64,000 bases of DNA from Chitinophagaceae bacterium (lineage in GTDB: Bacteria; Bacteroidota; Bacteroidia; Chitinophagales; Chitinophagaceae), in the NCBI GenBank assembly GCA_004322015.1, contig SCQT01000072.1, positions 1 through 64,000 on the forward strand, given 5' to 3'. The first letter of the stretch is position 1. The number at the start of each line of letters is the position of its first letter. The position numbers were made by a program, and so were the translations under genes. The notes beneath the pieces are model-generated. The model saw only the letters and a program-made list of their open reading frames with translations. It was not told the DNA's origin and ran no database searches. Below are positions 16,686 through 25,894 of the stretch, piece after piece.

Positions 16686-17348
16686 ATGACTTCATCGTTC
16701 CGACAGATTATATTATTAGCGGGCAAAGAGCTGAAGCTGGAATGGCGTCAGAAATATGCGCTGTATGGTATTTTACTTTATGTGATTTCCACCATTTTTG
16801 TGATATACATTGCTGTGCATACCCCCGAATCCCATGTATGGAATGCGTTGTTTTGGATAGTACAACTATTTATTACGGTAAATACGGTTGCCAGAAGTTT
16901 CCTGCAGGAAGGCCAGGGCCGCATGCTTTATTTCTATTCTTTGGCAGGGCCAAGAGAATTTATTATTGCCAAGCTGATCTATAATGTTATTTTGATGTGT
17001 ATCCTCAGTATCATAAGCCTGATCTTATATGCTGTTTTACTGGGAAACCCCGTGATCAACGGGTTGTTTTATGCTGGGATGGTTTGCCTGGGCGGTATGA
17101 GCCTGGCGTTGATCTTCACCATGTTATCCGCGATTGCGGCCAGGGCGGGTCAAAATGCCGCACTGATGGCTATTATGGGATTCCCATTGGTAATTCCGGT
17201 TTTATTGCTTTTAGTGAATGTGACTAAAACGGCTTTCATAGATGTATATCAGCCGGGGCTCGGGAGAATGATTCTGATGCTGACAGGTCTGGATATCTTA
17301 GTGATCGCTTTATCATTAGTTTTATTCCCTTTTCTATGGAAAAGCTGA
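16686..17348 (+). CDS. ccmB: Heme exporter protein CcmB
   Basis: The 220-residue membrane protein has six predicted hydrophobic segments and the CcmB pattern: FRQIILLAGKELKLEWRQK at the N-terminus, a LYFYSLAGPREFIIAK loop and a LIFTMLSAIAARAGQNAALM segment. CcmB is the permease of the CcmAB system needed for c-type cytochrome maturation. ccmC and ccmD follow directly, but no ccmA is in the window. The start codon lies 8 bases after a promoter-like box. The abundant multiheme cytochromes of the act operon would be clients. Confidence 0.92.
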   Translation: MTSSFRQIILLAGKELKLEWRQKYALYGILLYVISTIFVIYIAVHTPESHVWNALFWIVQLFITVNTVARSFLQEGQGRMLYFYSLAGPREFIIAKLIYNVILMCILSIISLILYAVLLGNPVINGLFYAGMVCLGGMSLALIFTMLSAIAARAGQNAALMAIMGFPLVIPVLLLLVNVTKTAFIDVYQPGLGRMILMLTGLDILVIALSLVLFPFLWKS

Positions 17349-17379
17349 TTTTATCTTTTTAGCCCGAAAAAGATAAAAT
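17348..17379. terminator. Perfect 13-bp inverted repeat between ccmB and ccmC
   Basis: ATTTTATCTTTTT and AAAAAGATAAAAT pair without mismatch around AGCCCG, overlapping the last base of the ccmB stop codon. It is AT-rich and lacks a trailing T-run on the plus strand, so termination is uncertain. It could instead be an mRNA-stabilising or attenuating hairpin within the operon. Confidence 0.45.
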
Positions 17380-17437
17380 TGTCAAATATCATGTAGATTT
17401 GCAATCTACTTTATGAAGCAAAAAGCCGTTTGCGTGC

Positions 17438-18223
17438 ATGAAACCGAACGAATTAAATTTTAAAGAACAGGAAGAAAGGGAAAAGTTCAATCTGACCGCT
17501 GTGCCGGATGTATCCGCAGAGACTTTCCCGAAGAGAGTTAAAGATGACGACAGATGGCTGAAAAGATATTGGTGGAAAATAGCCTGCATCGTTCTGTTAC
17601 TTTATACTATTATTGGCGGCTTCCTGATGCCGGTGCCGGCGTTGAGTATTTTACACGAAACCATCCGCAATTTATACTTCCATGTGACCATGTGGTTCAG
17701 CATGTTGCTTATCTTTTTCGTATCCTTTATATATTCCATCAAATATTTGGGCAGTTCCAGTCACGAGCATGATATTGTGGCTTGCGAGGCTGCCAATGTA
17801 GGATTACTCTTTGGTACGCTGGGACTGATCACGGGATCTGTCTGGGCAAGATTTACCTGGGGTTCTTTTTGGAGCAATGATCCGAAAGAGCTGTGTGCCG
17901 CTATTGCGTGGCTGGTGTATATGGCCTATTTTGTATTGAGGAATTCATTTACGGATATTGATAAAAAGGCCCGTGTATCAGCCGTTTACAATGTATTTGC
18001 TTTTGTGATCATTATTCCCATACTTTTTGTTATTCCAAGGATGACAGACAGCCTTCATCCCGGGAATGGCGGTAATCCGGGTTTTAACAGTTACGATTTG
18101 GACAGCCACCTGCGCGTCGTATTTTACCCCGCAGTTGCCGGCTGGATATTGCTGGCAGTCTGGCTGCTGAATCTGAGAGTGAGAATGAAACGGATAGAAT
18201 TAAAAAAATTACTTCATGCGTAA
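17438..18223 (+). CDS. ccmC: Cytochrome c biogenesis protein CcmC/CcsA
   Basis: This 261-residue integral membrane protein handles heme for cytochrome c assembly. Six hydrophobic segments are visible. The tryptophan-rich heme-binding motif reads WGSFWSNDPKEL (about residue 146), close to the WGxxWxxDxxE pattern of CcmC/CcsA. His pairs (NLYFHVTMWFS and NSYDLDSHLR) flank it, as in the family. A TAGATTTG box at 17394-17401 may give it its own promoter. It overlaps ccmD by 8 bases, indicating translational coupling. Confidence 0.9.
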   Translation: MKPNELNFKEQEEREKFNLTAVPDVSAETFPKRVKDDDRWLKRYWWKIACIVLLLYTIIGGFLMPVPALSILHETIRNLYFHVTMWFSMLLIFFVSFIYSIKYLGSSSHEHDIVACEAANVGLLFGTLGLITGSVWARFTWGSFWSNDPKELCAAIAWLVYMAYFVLRNSFTDIDKKARVSAVYNVFAFVIIIPILFVIPRMTDSLHPGNGGNPGFNSYDLDSHLRVVFYPAVAGWILLAVWLLNLRVRMKRIELKKLLHA

Positions 18224-18440
18224 AATATATTTTTTTAGCGGCTGGTTATTTGCATTGCTCTTTTCGACTATCCAACCGGTATTCGCCCAAGGGCCGGTAA
18301 TGGATACGGATATGGTCAGGGATGGGAAAATTTATGTGGTAGTGGCAGTGCTGGTAGTTATCTTCATTGGTATCCTTCTTTTTCTTTTCCGTATGGAAAG
18401 ACGTATCCGCAAACTTGAGCGGAAAGAAAATAATTCTTAG
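18216..18440 (+). CDS. ccmD: CcmD-like small membrane protein
   Basis: The 74-residue protein has a cleavable signal-like N-terminus (ending near PVFAQ), one transmembrane helix (residues about 40-60) and a charged C-terminal tail RMERRIRKLERKEN. This is the architecture of CcmD-family proteins, which help release heme-loaded CcmE. Its ATG lies inside the end of ccmC. Assignment rests on size, topology and position. Confidence 0.75.
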   Translation: MRKIYFFSGWLFALLFSTIQPVFAQGPVMDTDMVRDGKIYVVVAVLVVIFIGILLFLFRMERRIRKLERKENNS

Positions 18441-18500
18441 TCTTAATTAAGTCCGATTTTATACACCAAAACAATTTCCATTAATTAAAATCATAAGGTT

Positions 18501-19928
18501 ATGATCACTACAGCAGAAGTGGCTCCTTACAGCTTTTTCCAAAATGTGGAGAGGAGCTTTGACGAAGCAGCCCGTTTTACTAAATGGGAGAGAGGAATTT
18601 TAGAGCAAATTAAAGCATGTAACTCAGTGTACCGGATGAAGTTTCCGGTGCGGGTAGGCAAGGAGGTCCAGGTTATAGAAGCTTACCGCGCGCAACATTC
18701 TCATCATAAATTACCCTGCAAGGGCGGGGTACGTTTCAGTGAAGAAGTGGATCAGGATGAAGTGATGGCGCTGGCGGCCCTGATGACTTATAAATGCGCT
18801 ATTGTGAACGTGCCTTTTGGCGGCGCCAAAGGCGGTATTAAGATTAATCCGAGAAATTACACCCCGTATGAATTAGAAAAAATTACACGTCGGTACACCT
18901 CTGAATTGGTAAAAAAGAATTTCATCGGCCCGGGTGTGGATGTGCCTGCCCCCGACTATGGAACCAGTGCCAGAGAAATGAGCTGGATATTAGATACTTA
19001 TTTGAGCCTGCGTCCGGGAGAAATAGACGGATTAGGCTGCGTGACCGGCAAGCCCGTTTCCCAGGGAGGTGTCCGGGGCAGAACAGAAGCTACCGGCCTC
19101 GGTGTCTTTTACGGGTTACGGGAGATCTTGTCCAGGAAGGAAGAAATGAAAAAGGTTGGGCTAACCCCCGGCCTGGGAGGTAAAACAGTGATAGTTCAGG
19201 GCTTAGGAAATGTGGGTTCTAATGCCGCCAGATATTTTTACGAAGCGGGAGCCATCATCATATGCCTGATTGAATGGGATGCAGCCATTTATAATCCGAA
19301 AGGACTCAATCCTGAAGAAGTGGTTAAGTTTAAAAAGGAAACGGGCTCCATTAAGGGATTTCCCGGTTCCAAAACGTTGAAAAAAAATATGGACGGACTT
19401 GAGTTGGAGTGCGATGTATTGATACCTGCCGCTCTGGAGAGACAAATAGATATCCATAATGCTTCGCGTATTAAAGCAAAAGTAATTGGGGAAGCTGCCA
19501 ACGGACCTGTGACCCCGGAAGCTGACGAGATCCTGAATCAAAAGGATGTAATCATCGTGCCCGACATGTTCCTCAATGCAGGCGGTGTGACTGTCTCCTA
19601 TTTTGAATGGCTGAAAAATCTCAGTCATGTCCGTTATGGCAGAATGGAAAAGCGTTTCAGTGAAAATATGAATCACCATATTTTAGCCCAAATAGAAGAA
19701 TTGACCGGTAAAAGGGTAAATGATACAGAGCGGAAATTTATCCAGCATGGCGCCGATGAAGTAGATCTTGTTTATTCGGGGCTGGAGGAAACCATGATCC
19801 AGGCTGTCAATGAGATCACCGAGATCATGAATCAGAACAAAGAGGTCAGGCACATGCGCACCGGGGCCTATGTTTGCGCTATCAATAAAGTAGCAGAGGC
19901 ATACGCTCAACTGGGCATTTTCCCTTAG
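18501..19928 (+). CDS. Glu/Leu/Phe/Val dehydrogenase (glutamate dehydrogenase type)
   Basis: This 475-residue cytosolic enzyme interconverts an amino acid (probably glutamate) and its 2-oxo acid plus ammonia. It shows the substrate-binding stretch LPCKGGVRFS, the catalytic-lysine motif PFGGAKGGIKINP (about residue 110) and PAPDYGTSAREMSWI. A Rossmann NAD(P) motif VIVQGLGNVGSNAARYF follows, then NAGGVTVSYFEW. Length is a little above the usual 410-450. It follows ccmD by 60 bases on the same strand and may be separately transcribed. Confidence 0.92.
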   Translation: MITTAEVAPYSFFQNVERSFDEAARFTKWERGILEQIKACNSVYRMKFPVRVGKEVQVIEAYRAQHSHHKLPCKGGVRFSEEVDQDEVMALAALMTYKCAIVNVPFGGAKGGIKINPRNYTPYELEKITRRYTSELVKKNFIGPGVDVPAPDYGTSAREMSWILDTYLSLRPGEIDGLGCVTGKPVSQGGVRGRTEATGLGVFYGLREILSRKEEMKKVGLTPGLGGKTVIVQGLGNVGSNAARYFYEAGAIIICLIEWDAAIYNPKGLNPEEVVKFKKETGSIKGFPGSKTLKKNMDGLELECDVLIPAALERQIDIHNASRIKAKVIGEAANGPVTPEADEILNQKDVIIVPDMFLNAGGVTVSYFEWLKNLSHVRYGRMEKRFSENMNHHILAQIEELTGKRVNDTERKFIQHGADEVDLVYSGLEETMIQAVNEITEIMNQNKEVRHMRTGAYVCAINKVAEAYAQLGIFP

Positions 19929-19971
19929 CGGGAACGAATGGGGTATTTGCAAAGGGAATTTAAAAAAGTTC

Positions 19972-20002
19972 TTTTGTTCTTAGAAAAAGAGCTTTATTTT
20001 TG
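19972..20002 (+). promoter_or_regulatory. Promoter of the gldKLMN operon
   Basis: TTTTG (19972-19976), an 18-base spacer and TATTTTTG (19995-20002) match the Bacteroidota -33/-7 arrangement closely. It leaves a leader of about 140 bases before gldK. A second -7-like box, TATATTTG at 20124-20131, lies nearer the gene but lacks a matching -33 element. Confidence 0.65.
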
Positions 20003-20147
20003 GGGCTTTTGTCAAAGCAATATATTGCAATAAATCGGTACGACTATGCGTTAAGTAAAGTTGCCGGAAAAATGCCGGGGTGTCTGAAAAGCAAAAAAAG
20101 ATAACTCACTTGTTTAAAATATATATATTTGCTCTGTGCATAACGTC

Positions 20148-21443
20148 ATGAAACGTATCCTAATGAGACTCCATCTACTAAAAGCCTCAACTTTTGTTAT
20201 TGCGGTTGTAATGCTGGCAGGGTGTGGGAACAATGCTTTCCGCCATGCTCAGGGACAATTGACTGGCGTACCCAACCGTCCCAGATTCAAGCCGCCTCAG
20301 CCTTATGGAATGGTCTATGTGCCTTCCGGATCCTACCACATGGGAGCCAGCGACGAGGATATTACTTCTACCTTTACCGCCCCCAACAAGGTGGTGACTG
20401 TGCAAGGATTTTATATGGATGCGACCGAGATCAGTAATAACGAATATCGTCAGTTTGTATATTGGGTGAGAGATTCGATAGCACATAAATTATTGGGACA
20501 GGTAAAGAATGTAAATGGAGAGGAATACGTTGACTGGAAAGCAAAGATCAATTGGAACGATCCGGCTACTATTGAAAAATTGGATCCCATGATCTATGCG
20601 CCACAGGACCGGATCTGGGGGCAGAAAGATATTGATGTTCGCAAGCTTGTTTATCACGCAGAAACTTACGACTTGAAAGCTGCAGCTATGGATAAGGGAC
20701 AGCATCCCCGTTCCTATTTTATTGTGAAAAAAGATGTTCCTGTTTATCCTGATACGCTTTGCTGGATCCGTGAATTTACTTATTCCTATAATGATCCGAT
20801 GGCCCGAATGTATTTCTGGCATCCGGCATTCGATAACTACCCGGTCGTGGGAGTTAACTGGGAACAGGCGAGTGCTTTTTGTGTATGGCGTACCCGTCTC
20901 TGGACTGATTACAGGACATCCAAAGGTCTTTATACAGAAGGAGAATTTCGTTTACCGACAGAAGCAGAATGGGAATATGCGGCCCGCGGGGGACGTTCGC
21001 AGGCGCCCTATCCCTGGGGCGGACCTTATCTTCGTAATAAAAAGGGTTGCCTCTTAGCTAACTTTAAGCCCGGAAGGGGTGATTATGCGGATGACGGCGG
21101 TGTGTACCCGGTTCGGGTGGATGCTTACTGGCCCAACGATTACGGCTTGTATAACATGGCAGGTAATGTATCGGAATGGACTTCTTCCGCATATTTCGGG
21201 GATGCTTATACATTTGAAATGGATCTGAACCCCAGCATAGAGATCAACGCTCCCGACAATGCTCCTCTAAGAATGAAACGCAAAGTCGTTCGTGGCGGCT
21301 CATGGAAAGATATCGGTTATTTTCTGCAGGTCAGTACACGTTCCTACGAATATCAGGATTCTGCCAAATCTTATATCGGATTTCGTTGTGTAATTACCTT
21401 CTTAGGCCGTTCCAAGAACGATTTTAATAAGACCAGGTTATAA
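20148..21443 (+). CDS. gldK: Type IX secretion lipoprotein GldK/PorK
   Basis: GldK forms, with GldN, the periplasmic ring attached to the outer membrane in the type IX secretion/gliding apparatus. The lipoprotein signal ends with the lipobox LAGC. The body is an FGE-sulfatase (SUMF1) fold: MVYVPSGSYHMGASDED, ATEISNNEYRQFV, FRLPTEAEWEYAARGG, NMAGNVSEWTSSAY, KVVRGGSWKDI and YIGFRCV. ATG 20148 is preferred to the in-frame GTG at 20136 for its compact signal peptide. gldL, gldM and gldN follow in order. Confidence 0.94.
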   Translation: MKRILMRLHLLKASTFVIAVVMLAGCGNNAFRHAQGQLTGVPNRPRFKPPQPYGMVYVPSGSYHMGASDEDITSTFTAPNKVVTVQGFYMDATEISNNEYRQFVYWVRDSIAHKLLGQVKNVNGEEYVDWKAKINWNDPATIEKLDPMIYAPQDRIWGQKDIDVRKLVYHAETYDLKAAAMDKGQHPRSYFIVKKDVPVYPDTLCWIREFTYSYNDPMARMYFWHPAFDNYPVVGVNWEQASAFCVWRTRLWTDYRTSKGLYTEGEFRLPTEAEWEYAARGGRSQAPYPWGGPYLRNKKGCLLANFKPGRGDYADDGGVYPVRVDAYWPNDYGLYNMAGNVSEWTSSAYFGDAYTFEMDLNPSIEINAPDNAPLRMKRKVVRGGSWKDIGYFLQVSTRSYEYQDSAKSYIGFRCVITFLGRSKNDFNKTRL

Positions 21444-21520
21444 TCGCAGGTTTTATAAATTTAATTATTTTATAATAAACAAAAGCATAAACACCATTGT
21501 AAAAAATTCAAACTAGTATT

Positions 21521-22363
21521 ATGGCATTTAGTCTTAAAACAAAAAAAGCAAGAGCTGTCCTGAATGTAATTTTCAGCGTGGGTGCGGCAGTGGTTATTTT
21601 TGGCGCTCTTGCCAAAATAGAACACTGGGGAGGAGCCATGGGACGCGCACTGGAAGTGGGAATGCTGTGTGAAACCTTTGTGTTCGTCCTGATGGCATTT
21701 CAGCCCGCAGAGGAGAATTATTACTGGGAAAGATTTTTCCCCGATATTAATGTCTCCCCTGAAGAAGAGGAAAAACGAACCGGAAGCAAGTTCAAACCAA
21801 CGTTTCTCAATCTGCCCGCTAACGGACATGCACGTAATCCGGCATTAAACGAAATGGATAAAATGCTGCAGGAAGCGGATGTGACTCCGGCTAATTTGAA
21901 ACGGCTGAGTGATAATTTTCAGCGATTGGGCACTACCGTGGAAAAAATGAGCGACGTAGCGGATGTAGTGACAGTCACAGGAGAATACACCCAGCATACC
22001 AGAGAAGCGTCGGCCGCTTTGGTAAAGATGAGAGATGTGTATAGCAATGCTGCCAATGCAGTGGCATCATTCAATAATTCTGCCCAGTCAACCCATGAGT
22101 TTCATAGTCAAATTCAGCAAATGACTAAGAACCTGGCGTCCCTGAACGCCATATATGAATTGGAGTTGCAGGATACAAACAATCATCTGAAAGCTATGAA
22201 TCATTTTTATTCCAATCTGTCTGCCGCCTCCCAGTCTATGGCAGGCACTATAGAGGATTCCAGGAAAACTCAGGAACAAGTGGCTTTATTGGCAAAGAAT
22301 CTGAGCAATTTGAATGCTGTATACGGTAATATGCTTTCCGCTATGCAGGGAAGCAGGCATTGA
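21521..22363 (+). CDS. gldL: Type IX secretion motor protein GldL/PorL
   Basis: The 280-residue inner-membrane protein supplies, with GldM, the proton-driven motor of type IX secretion. Two N-terminal transmembrane helices (about residues 12-35 and 45-65) hold WGGAMGRALEVGMLCETFVF, whose Glu is the family's proposed proton-path residue. NYYWERFFPDI and a long cytoplasmic coiled-coil-like region follow. Spacing to gldK is about 77 bases. Confidence 0.94.
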   Translation: MAFSLKTKKARAVLNVIFSVGAAVVIFGALAKIEHWGGAMGRALEVGMLCETFVFVLMAFQPAEENYYWERFFPDINVSPEEEEKRTGSKFKPTFLNLPANGHARNPALNEMDKMLQEADVTPANLKRLSDNFQRLGTTVEKMSDVADVVTVTGEYTQHTREASAALVKMRDVYSNAANAVASFNNSAQSTHEFHSQIQQMTKNLASLNAIYELELQDTNNHLKAMNHFYSNLSAASQSMAGTIEDSRKTQEQVALLAKNLSNLNAVYGNMLSAMQGSRH

Positions 22364-22393
22364 TGTAAATAACGTAATTAAATCACCTAAAAT

Positions 22394-22429
22394 AAAGAGT
22401 TTTTCACCGTCCGGCGGGAAACCCTTTTT
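22394..22429 (+). terminator. Hairpin with T-run between gldL and gldM
   Basis: AAAGAGTTTTTC can pair with GGGAAACCCTTT around a GC-rich loop, and TTTTT overlaps the 3' arm. It resembles an imperfect terminator inside the operon. Because gldM and gldN must still be expressed, partial attenuation is more likely than full termination. Confidence 0.4.
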
Positions 22430-22452
22430 GAAAATATAAAGTTAAAGAAACT

Positions 22453-23979
22453 ATGTCTCTGTCATTGCCCAAGCCGCCAAGGCAAAAGATGATCAACCTG
22501 CTCTATATTGTGTTGACCGCTATGCTGGCGTTAAATGTTTCGGCAGAAATATTAAATGCTTTTAAAACTGTGAATAAAAGTATTCATCAATCCAATGAAT
22601 CCATTGATCAAAAGAATACGCTTATTTACGAACAGTTTGCCAAGCAAATGCAGCAGGACCCGGCGAAAGTGGGTCCGTTGAAAGCCCAGGCTGAACAGGT
22701 GAAAGCTCAGTGCGATGCTATGAATACCTATATTGATAGCCTCAAAAATGTGATCATCGTGCAAAGCGGTGGCAGGGATGACAGCGGTAATATCAAAAAG
22801 ATGGATGATCTGGATGCAGCTCCCCGCGTCATGGAAAACCAGAAAAACGGGCCTAAGCTGAAAGCCAGATTAGAAGAATTAAGAGCCAGCCTTCTCGGTT
22901 TTTATCCCCCGGATCAAAGAGTCTTTGAAGCTAAAAGTTTTCCGTTAACACTGGAAACACCCAGTAATGCTGGTAAAAAGTCATGGACTGTTTCTACGTT
23001 TGACATGGTTCCTACCATTGCAGCGGTTACTATTTTGAGTAAATTCCAGAATGATGTGAAAAATGCGGAAGCGCAGATCATTGATTATCTGTATGGCAAG
23101 ATTAACGCTCAGCAGTTCACTTTAGATACCTACAAACCATTGGTTTCTGCCAACTCGGGATATATTATGCAGGGACAGCAATACCAGGCACAAATTATGC
23201 TGGGCGCTTACAGTGCCACTGTAAATCCTTCCATTACGGTAGATGGGCAATCCGTTCCGGTTCAAAATGGAATAGGAACCTATACCACGACCGGTGCAGG
23301 AATAGGAGAGCATACTTATAATGTGGTGGTGAGCCTGAAAGACAAAAATGGAGTTATGAAGCCGTTTACTGCCACCGGCTCCTATATGGTGGGTGCGCCT
23401 TCTCTTTCGGTATCTGCCACTAAAATGAACGTGCTGTTTATAGGGGTGGAAAACCCGATAAGCATTGCCGAATCGGGGGTTCCTTCTGAAAATCTCTCCG
23501 CTTCCATCTCCCAGGGTTCACTCACTAAGGCGGGGAATGGGGAATATGTTGCCAGGGTTACTACAGTAGGTAATGCTAATGTAAATGTTTCCGGAACAGT
23601 GGGTGGAAAAGCCATGAATTTTGGCGCCATGAAATTCCGTGTGATGCGTGTGCCTGATCCGGTGGCAGAGGTTGGCGGCAACAAAGGAGGCAGGATGCAA
23701 TCAGCGGTATTCCGCGTTCAGGAGGGGGTACAGGCAGTATTGGAAAACTTCTATTTTGACCTGAAATTCCCGATTACTCATTTTACCATAGCTTTTGAAG
23801 GAACAGGATTTGATAATTATATTCAGGAGTCTTCCAATTCAGCCTATTTTACACCCGCAATAAAACAGTTGATGCAGCGTTGTAGGCCTGGGACCAGGGT
23901 GTTTGTGGATGACATTCGTGCCAAAGCCCCCGATGGGACCATACGTAGTTTACCCTCGATATTTTTTAACTTATACTGA
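22453..23979 (+). CDS. gldM: Type IX secretion motor protein GldM/PorM
   Basis: GldM spans from the inner membrane to the GldK/GldN ring and transmits motor movement. The 508-residue product starts with the conserved KMINLLYIVLTAMLALNVSAE transmembrane region (interrupted here as RQKMINLLYIVL, TAMLALNVSAEILNAF). A helical domain, then several Ig-like beta domains follow (tandem GxYTTTGAGIGEHTY and GEYVARVTTVGNANV-type strands). The protein ends FVDDIRAKAPDGTIRSLPSI, as is typical. Length matches the family. Confidence 0.94.
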   Translation: MSLSLPKPPRQKMINLLYIVLTAMLALNVSAEILNAFKTVNKSIHQSNESIDQKNTLIYEQFAKQMQQDPAKVGPLKAQAEQVKAQCDAMNTYIDSLKNVIIVQSGGRDDSGNIKKMDDLDAAPRVMENQKNGPKLKARLEELRASLLGFYPPDQRVFEAKSFPLTLETPSNAGKKSWTVSTFDMVPTIAAVTILSKFQNDVKNAEAQIIDYLYGKINAQQFTLDTYKPLVSANSGYIMQGQQYQAQIMLGAYSATVNPSITVDGQSVPVQNGIGTYTTTGAGIGEHTYNVVVSLKDKNGVMKPFTATGSYMVGAPSLSVSATKMNVLFIGVENPISIAESGVPSENLSASISQGSLTKAGNGEYVARVTTVGNANVNVSGTVGGKAMNFGAMKFRVMRVPDPVAEVGGNKGGRMQSAVFRVQEGVQAVLENFYFDLKFPITHFTIAFEGTGFDNYIQESSNSAYFTPAIKQLMQRCRPGTRVFVDDIRAKAPDGTIRSLPSIFFNLY

Positions 23980-24134
23980 TATCCGGAGATAAAACTTAAA
24001 CCGTGAGGTCCTGAAGCTTTTGAGAAACATAAAATTAAACGGATGAAACCGAGCAGGGTAAATCGTTAACATACGGAGGAATGCTTATTTGCGAGGTTCC
24101 ATCCGGCCATTAAGTGCAATAAATAAATAAACGG

Positions 24135-25193
24135 ATGAAAAAGGTAATGAACATAAAGGCAGCGTGGTTGTTAGTTGCAACCTTAATGCTCGGAGGAAGT
24201 GTTTTTGCCCAGGTAAATACACGTTTGAGAAAATCCACCCCTCAAACTAATCAGGTAGTAAATCCTGCCACAGGCAATGCGGTTACTCCTCCTGCACCTC
24301 CTCCACAGGGAACCTATACCGGAAACGTGACCCCGCAGGGAGTCGGCCAGGTTTCATTACGCGCCGACAATGTATTTGGTATTGATTCTGTCAGGCCGTC
24401 TTTAAGAAATGACATGGCAGTTCCTCTGGATACCAATGATTTCAGGACACCCTTAACTTACCAGTATATTCGACCCGACGATGCGATGTGGGGGAAACGG
24501 GTTTGGGCGGTGATTGACACCCGTCAAAAAATGAATCTTCCCTTCCGTTACCCGGGCTATGATCAGAATGGGAACAGCATGACGCTGATCAATATTATAT
24601 TGCAGGCTATCCTTAAAGACAGTGTGGTGGCTTTTAGCCCTATTGATGATCGTTTTACCACTCCGTTGAGTACTGAACAGGTAGGACAGCTTATACATGG
24701 TAAACCTTATACTATTCGTATCACGGACCCTGTAACGGGACTGGAGCATGATACGACTATTTCCAATGATTTTGATCCCAACGCGGTGCAACGCTACGAA
24801 TTAAAAGAAGACTGGGTTTTTGATAAAGGGACTTCCACATTATATTGCCGCATTATCGGACTGGCGCCTCTGCAGACTATTTATAACCAGGACGGAAGCG
24901 TTCGTACTGCCAACGCCCCTATGTTCTGGCTGTACTATCCTGATATGAGGGCTGTACTGGCGAGATATAATGTATTTAATGCCAGAAACTTTTACCAGCA
25001 CATGAGCTGGGAAGACCTGTTTGAAGAAAGGTTTTTCTCCAGCTATATTATCAAGGAAGACAATCCTTTAGACCGGAGCATCAAAGATATGATACCCGGA
25101 AATACCCTGGAAGATGGCGTGAAACGTTTGCTGGAAGGTCGCGCCGTTCGAAACCAGATCTTTAATTATGAACAAAACCTGTGGTCTTACTAA
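24135..25193 (+). CDS. gldN: Type IX secretion protein GldN/PorN
   Basis: GldN is the soluble periplasmic partner of GldK. A signal peptide (ending GSVFAQ) is followed by a proline-rich linker (TPPAPPPQGTYTG, about residues 50-63). The GldN domain then includes FRTPLTYQYIRPDDAMWGKR, FWLYYPDMRAVLARYNVFN and SWEDLFEERFFSSYI. The gene is 155 bases after gldM; the gap holds no recognisable gene. It ends 29 bases from the convergent phosphatase gene. Confidence 0.92.
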   Translation: MKKVMNIKAAWLLVATLMLGGSVFAQVNTRLRKSTPQTNQVVNPATGNAVTPPAPPPQGTYTGNVTPQGVGQVSLRADNVFGIDSVRPSLRNDMAVPLDTNDFRTPLTYQYIRPDDAMWGKRVWAVIDTRQKMNLPFRYPGYDQNGNSMTLINIILQAILKDSVVAFSPIDDRFTTPLSTEQVGQLIHGKPYTIRITDPVTGLEHDTTISNDFDPNAVQRYELKEDWVFDKGTSTLYCRIIGLAPLQTIYNQDGSVRTANAPMFWLYYPDMRAVLARYNVFNARNFYQHMSWEDLFEERFFSSYIIKEDNPLDRSIKDMIPGNTLEDGVKRLLEGRAVRNQIFNYEQNLWSY

Positions 25194-25222
25194 GCTCAAC
25201 CGCTTTTCCTGTTAAGTCATTC

Positions 25223-25699
25223 TTAGGTGCGGAAGGTATTTTTGCTTCCGTATTTGAAAATAATCTGATCGCAGGCTGCATCTATTAATTTGTAAGCCTG
25301 CTGAAACTCTTCCCGGCCGCCATACCATGGGTCGGGAACTGAAAGGTCCTTGCCGGGTGACACTTCATTCATAAGCAGATCTACTTTCTTCATATATGTA
25401 TTTTTCCCCGCTATAGATTCCATTTCCTTATACGCATCTTTTGCCATGGCATATATTTTATCAAACTTCTCCAGGTCACTTTTTGTAAAACGCCTTGCCC
25501 GGTGGAGTGATATATCAACACCATGCTGCAAAGCTGTTTTTTGTGAAAGCGGATGAGGGGTTTCGCCGGTATGGTAAGATTCTGTGCCGGCGCTGTCCAC
25601 TTCCCAATCGAAATGGTTTTCCCTGATTTTTTTCTTTAAAATACCCTCTGCGAGTGGAGAACGGCAGATATTACCTAAGCATACCATCAATATTTTCAT
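25223..25699 (-). CDS. Low-molecular-weight protein-tyrosine phosphatase
   Basis: The active-site loop VCLGNICRSP (CX5R with the nucleophilic Cys) is only a few residues from the start, and the general-acid motif VPDPWYGG lies near residue 120, as in this family. I chose ATG 25699 (MKILMVCLGN) over the longer frame from 25726 because family members begin right at this strand and AGAAAGG precedes it. The product is about 158 residues. It should dephosphorylate tyrosine residues or small aryl phosphates in the cytosol. It is convergent with gldN. Confidence 0.92.
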   Translation of the reverse strand: MKILMVCLGNICRSPLAEGILKKKIRENHFDWEVDSAGTESYHTGETPHPLSQKTALQHGVDISLHRARRFTKSDLEKFDKIYAMAKDAYKEMESIAGKNTYMKKVDLLMNEVSPGKDLSVPDPWYGGREEFQQAYKLIDAACDQIIFKYGSKNTFRT

Positions 25700-25894
25700 A
25701 CCTTTCTGTTTATGGAAATTTAACAAATCTTACATCATATCATATAAACAAGGTCATTTATCGCCTGTTTTTAAGAAAAGGACGAAATAACAAAAAAATA
25801 AGTATTTGGGAAGGGAAAAGTAATAAAGCGGCATTTTTTGGAAAAGAAAATAAATTTTTTGTAACATTGCGACGCTTAAGGGACAAAGGTATTT

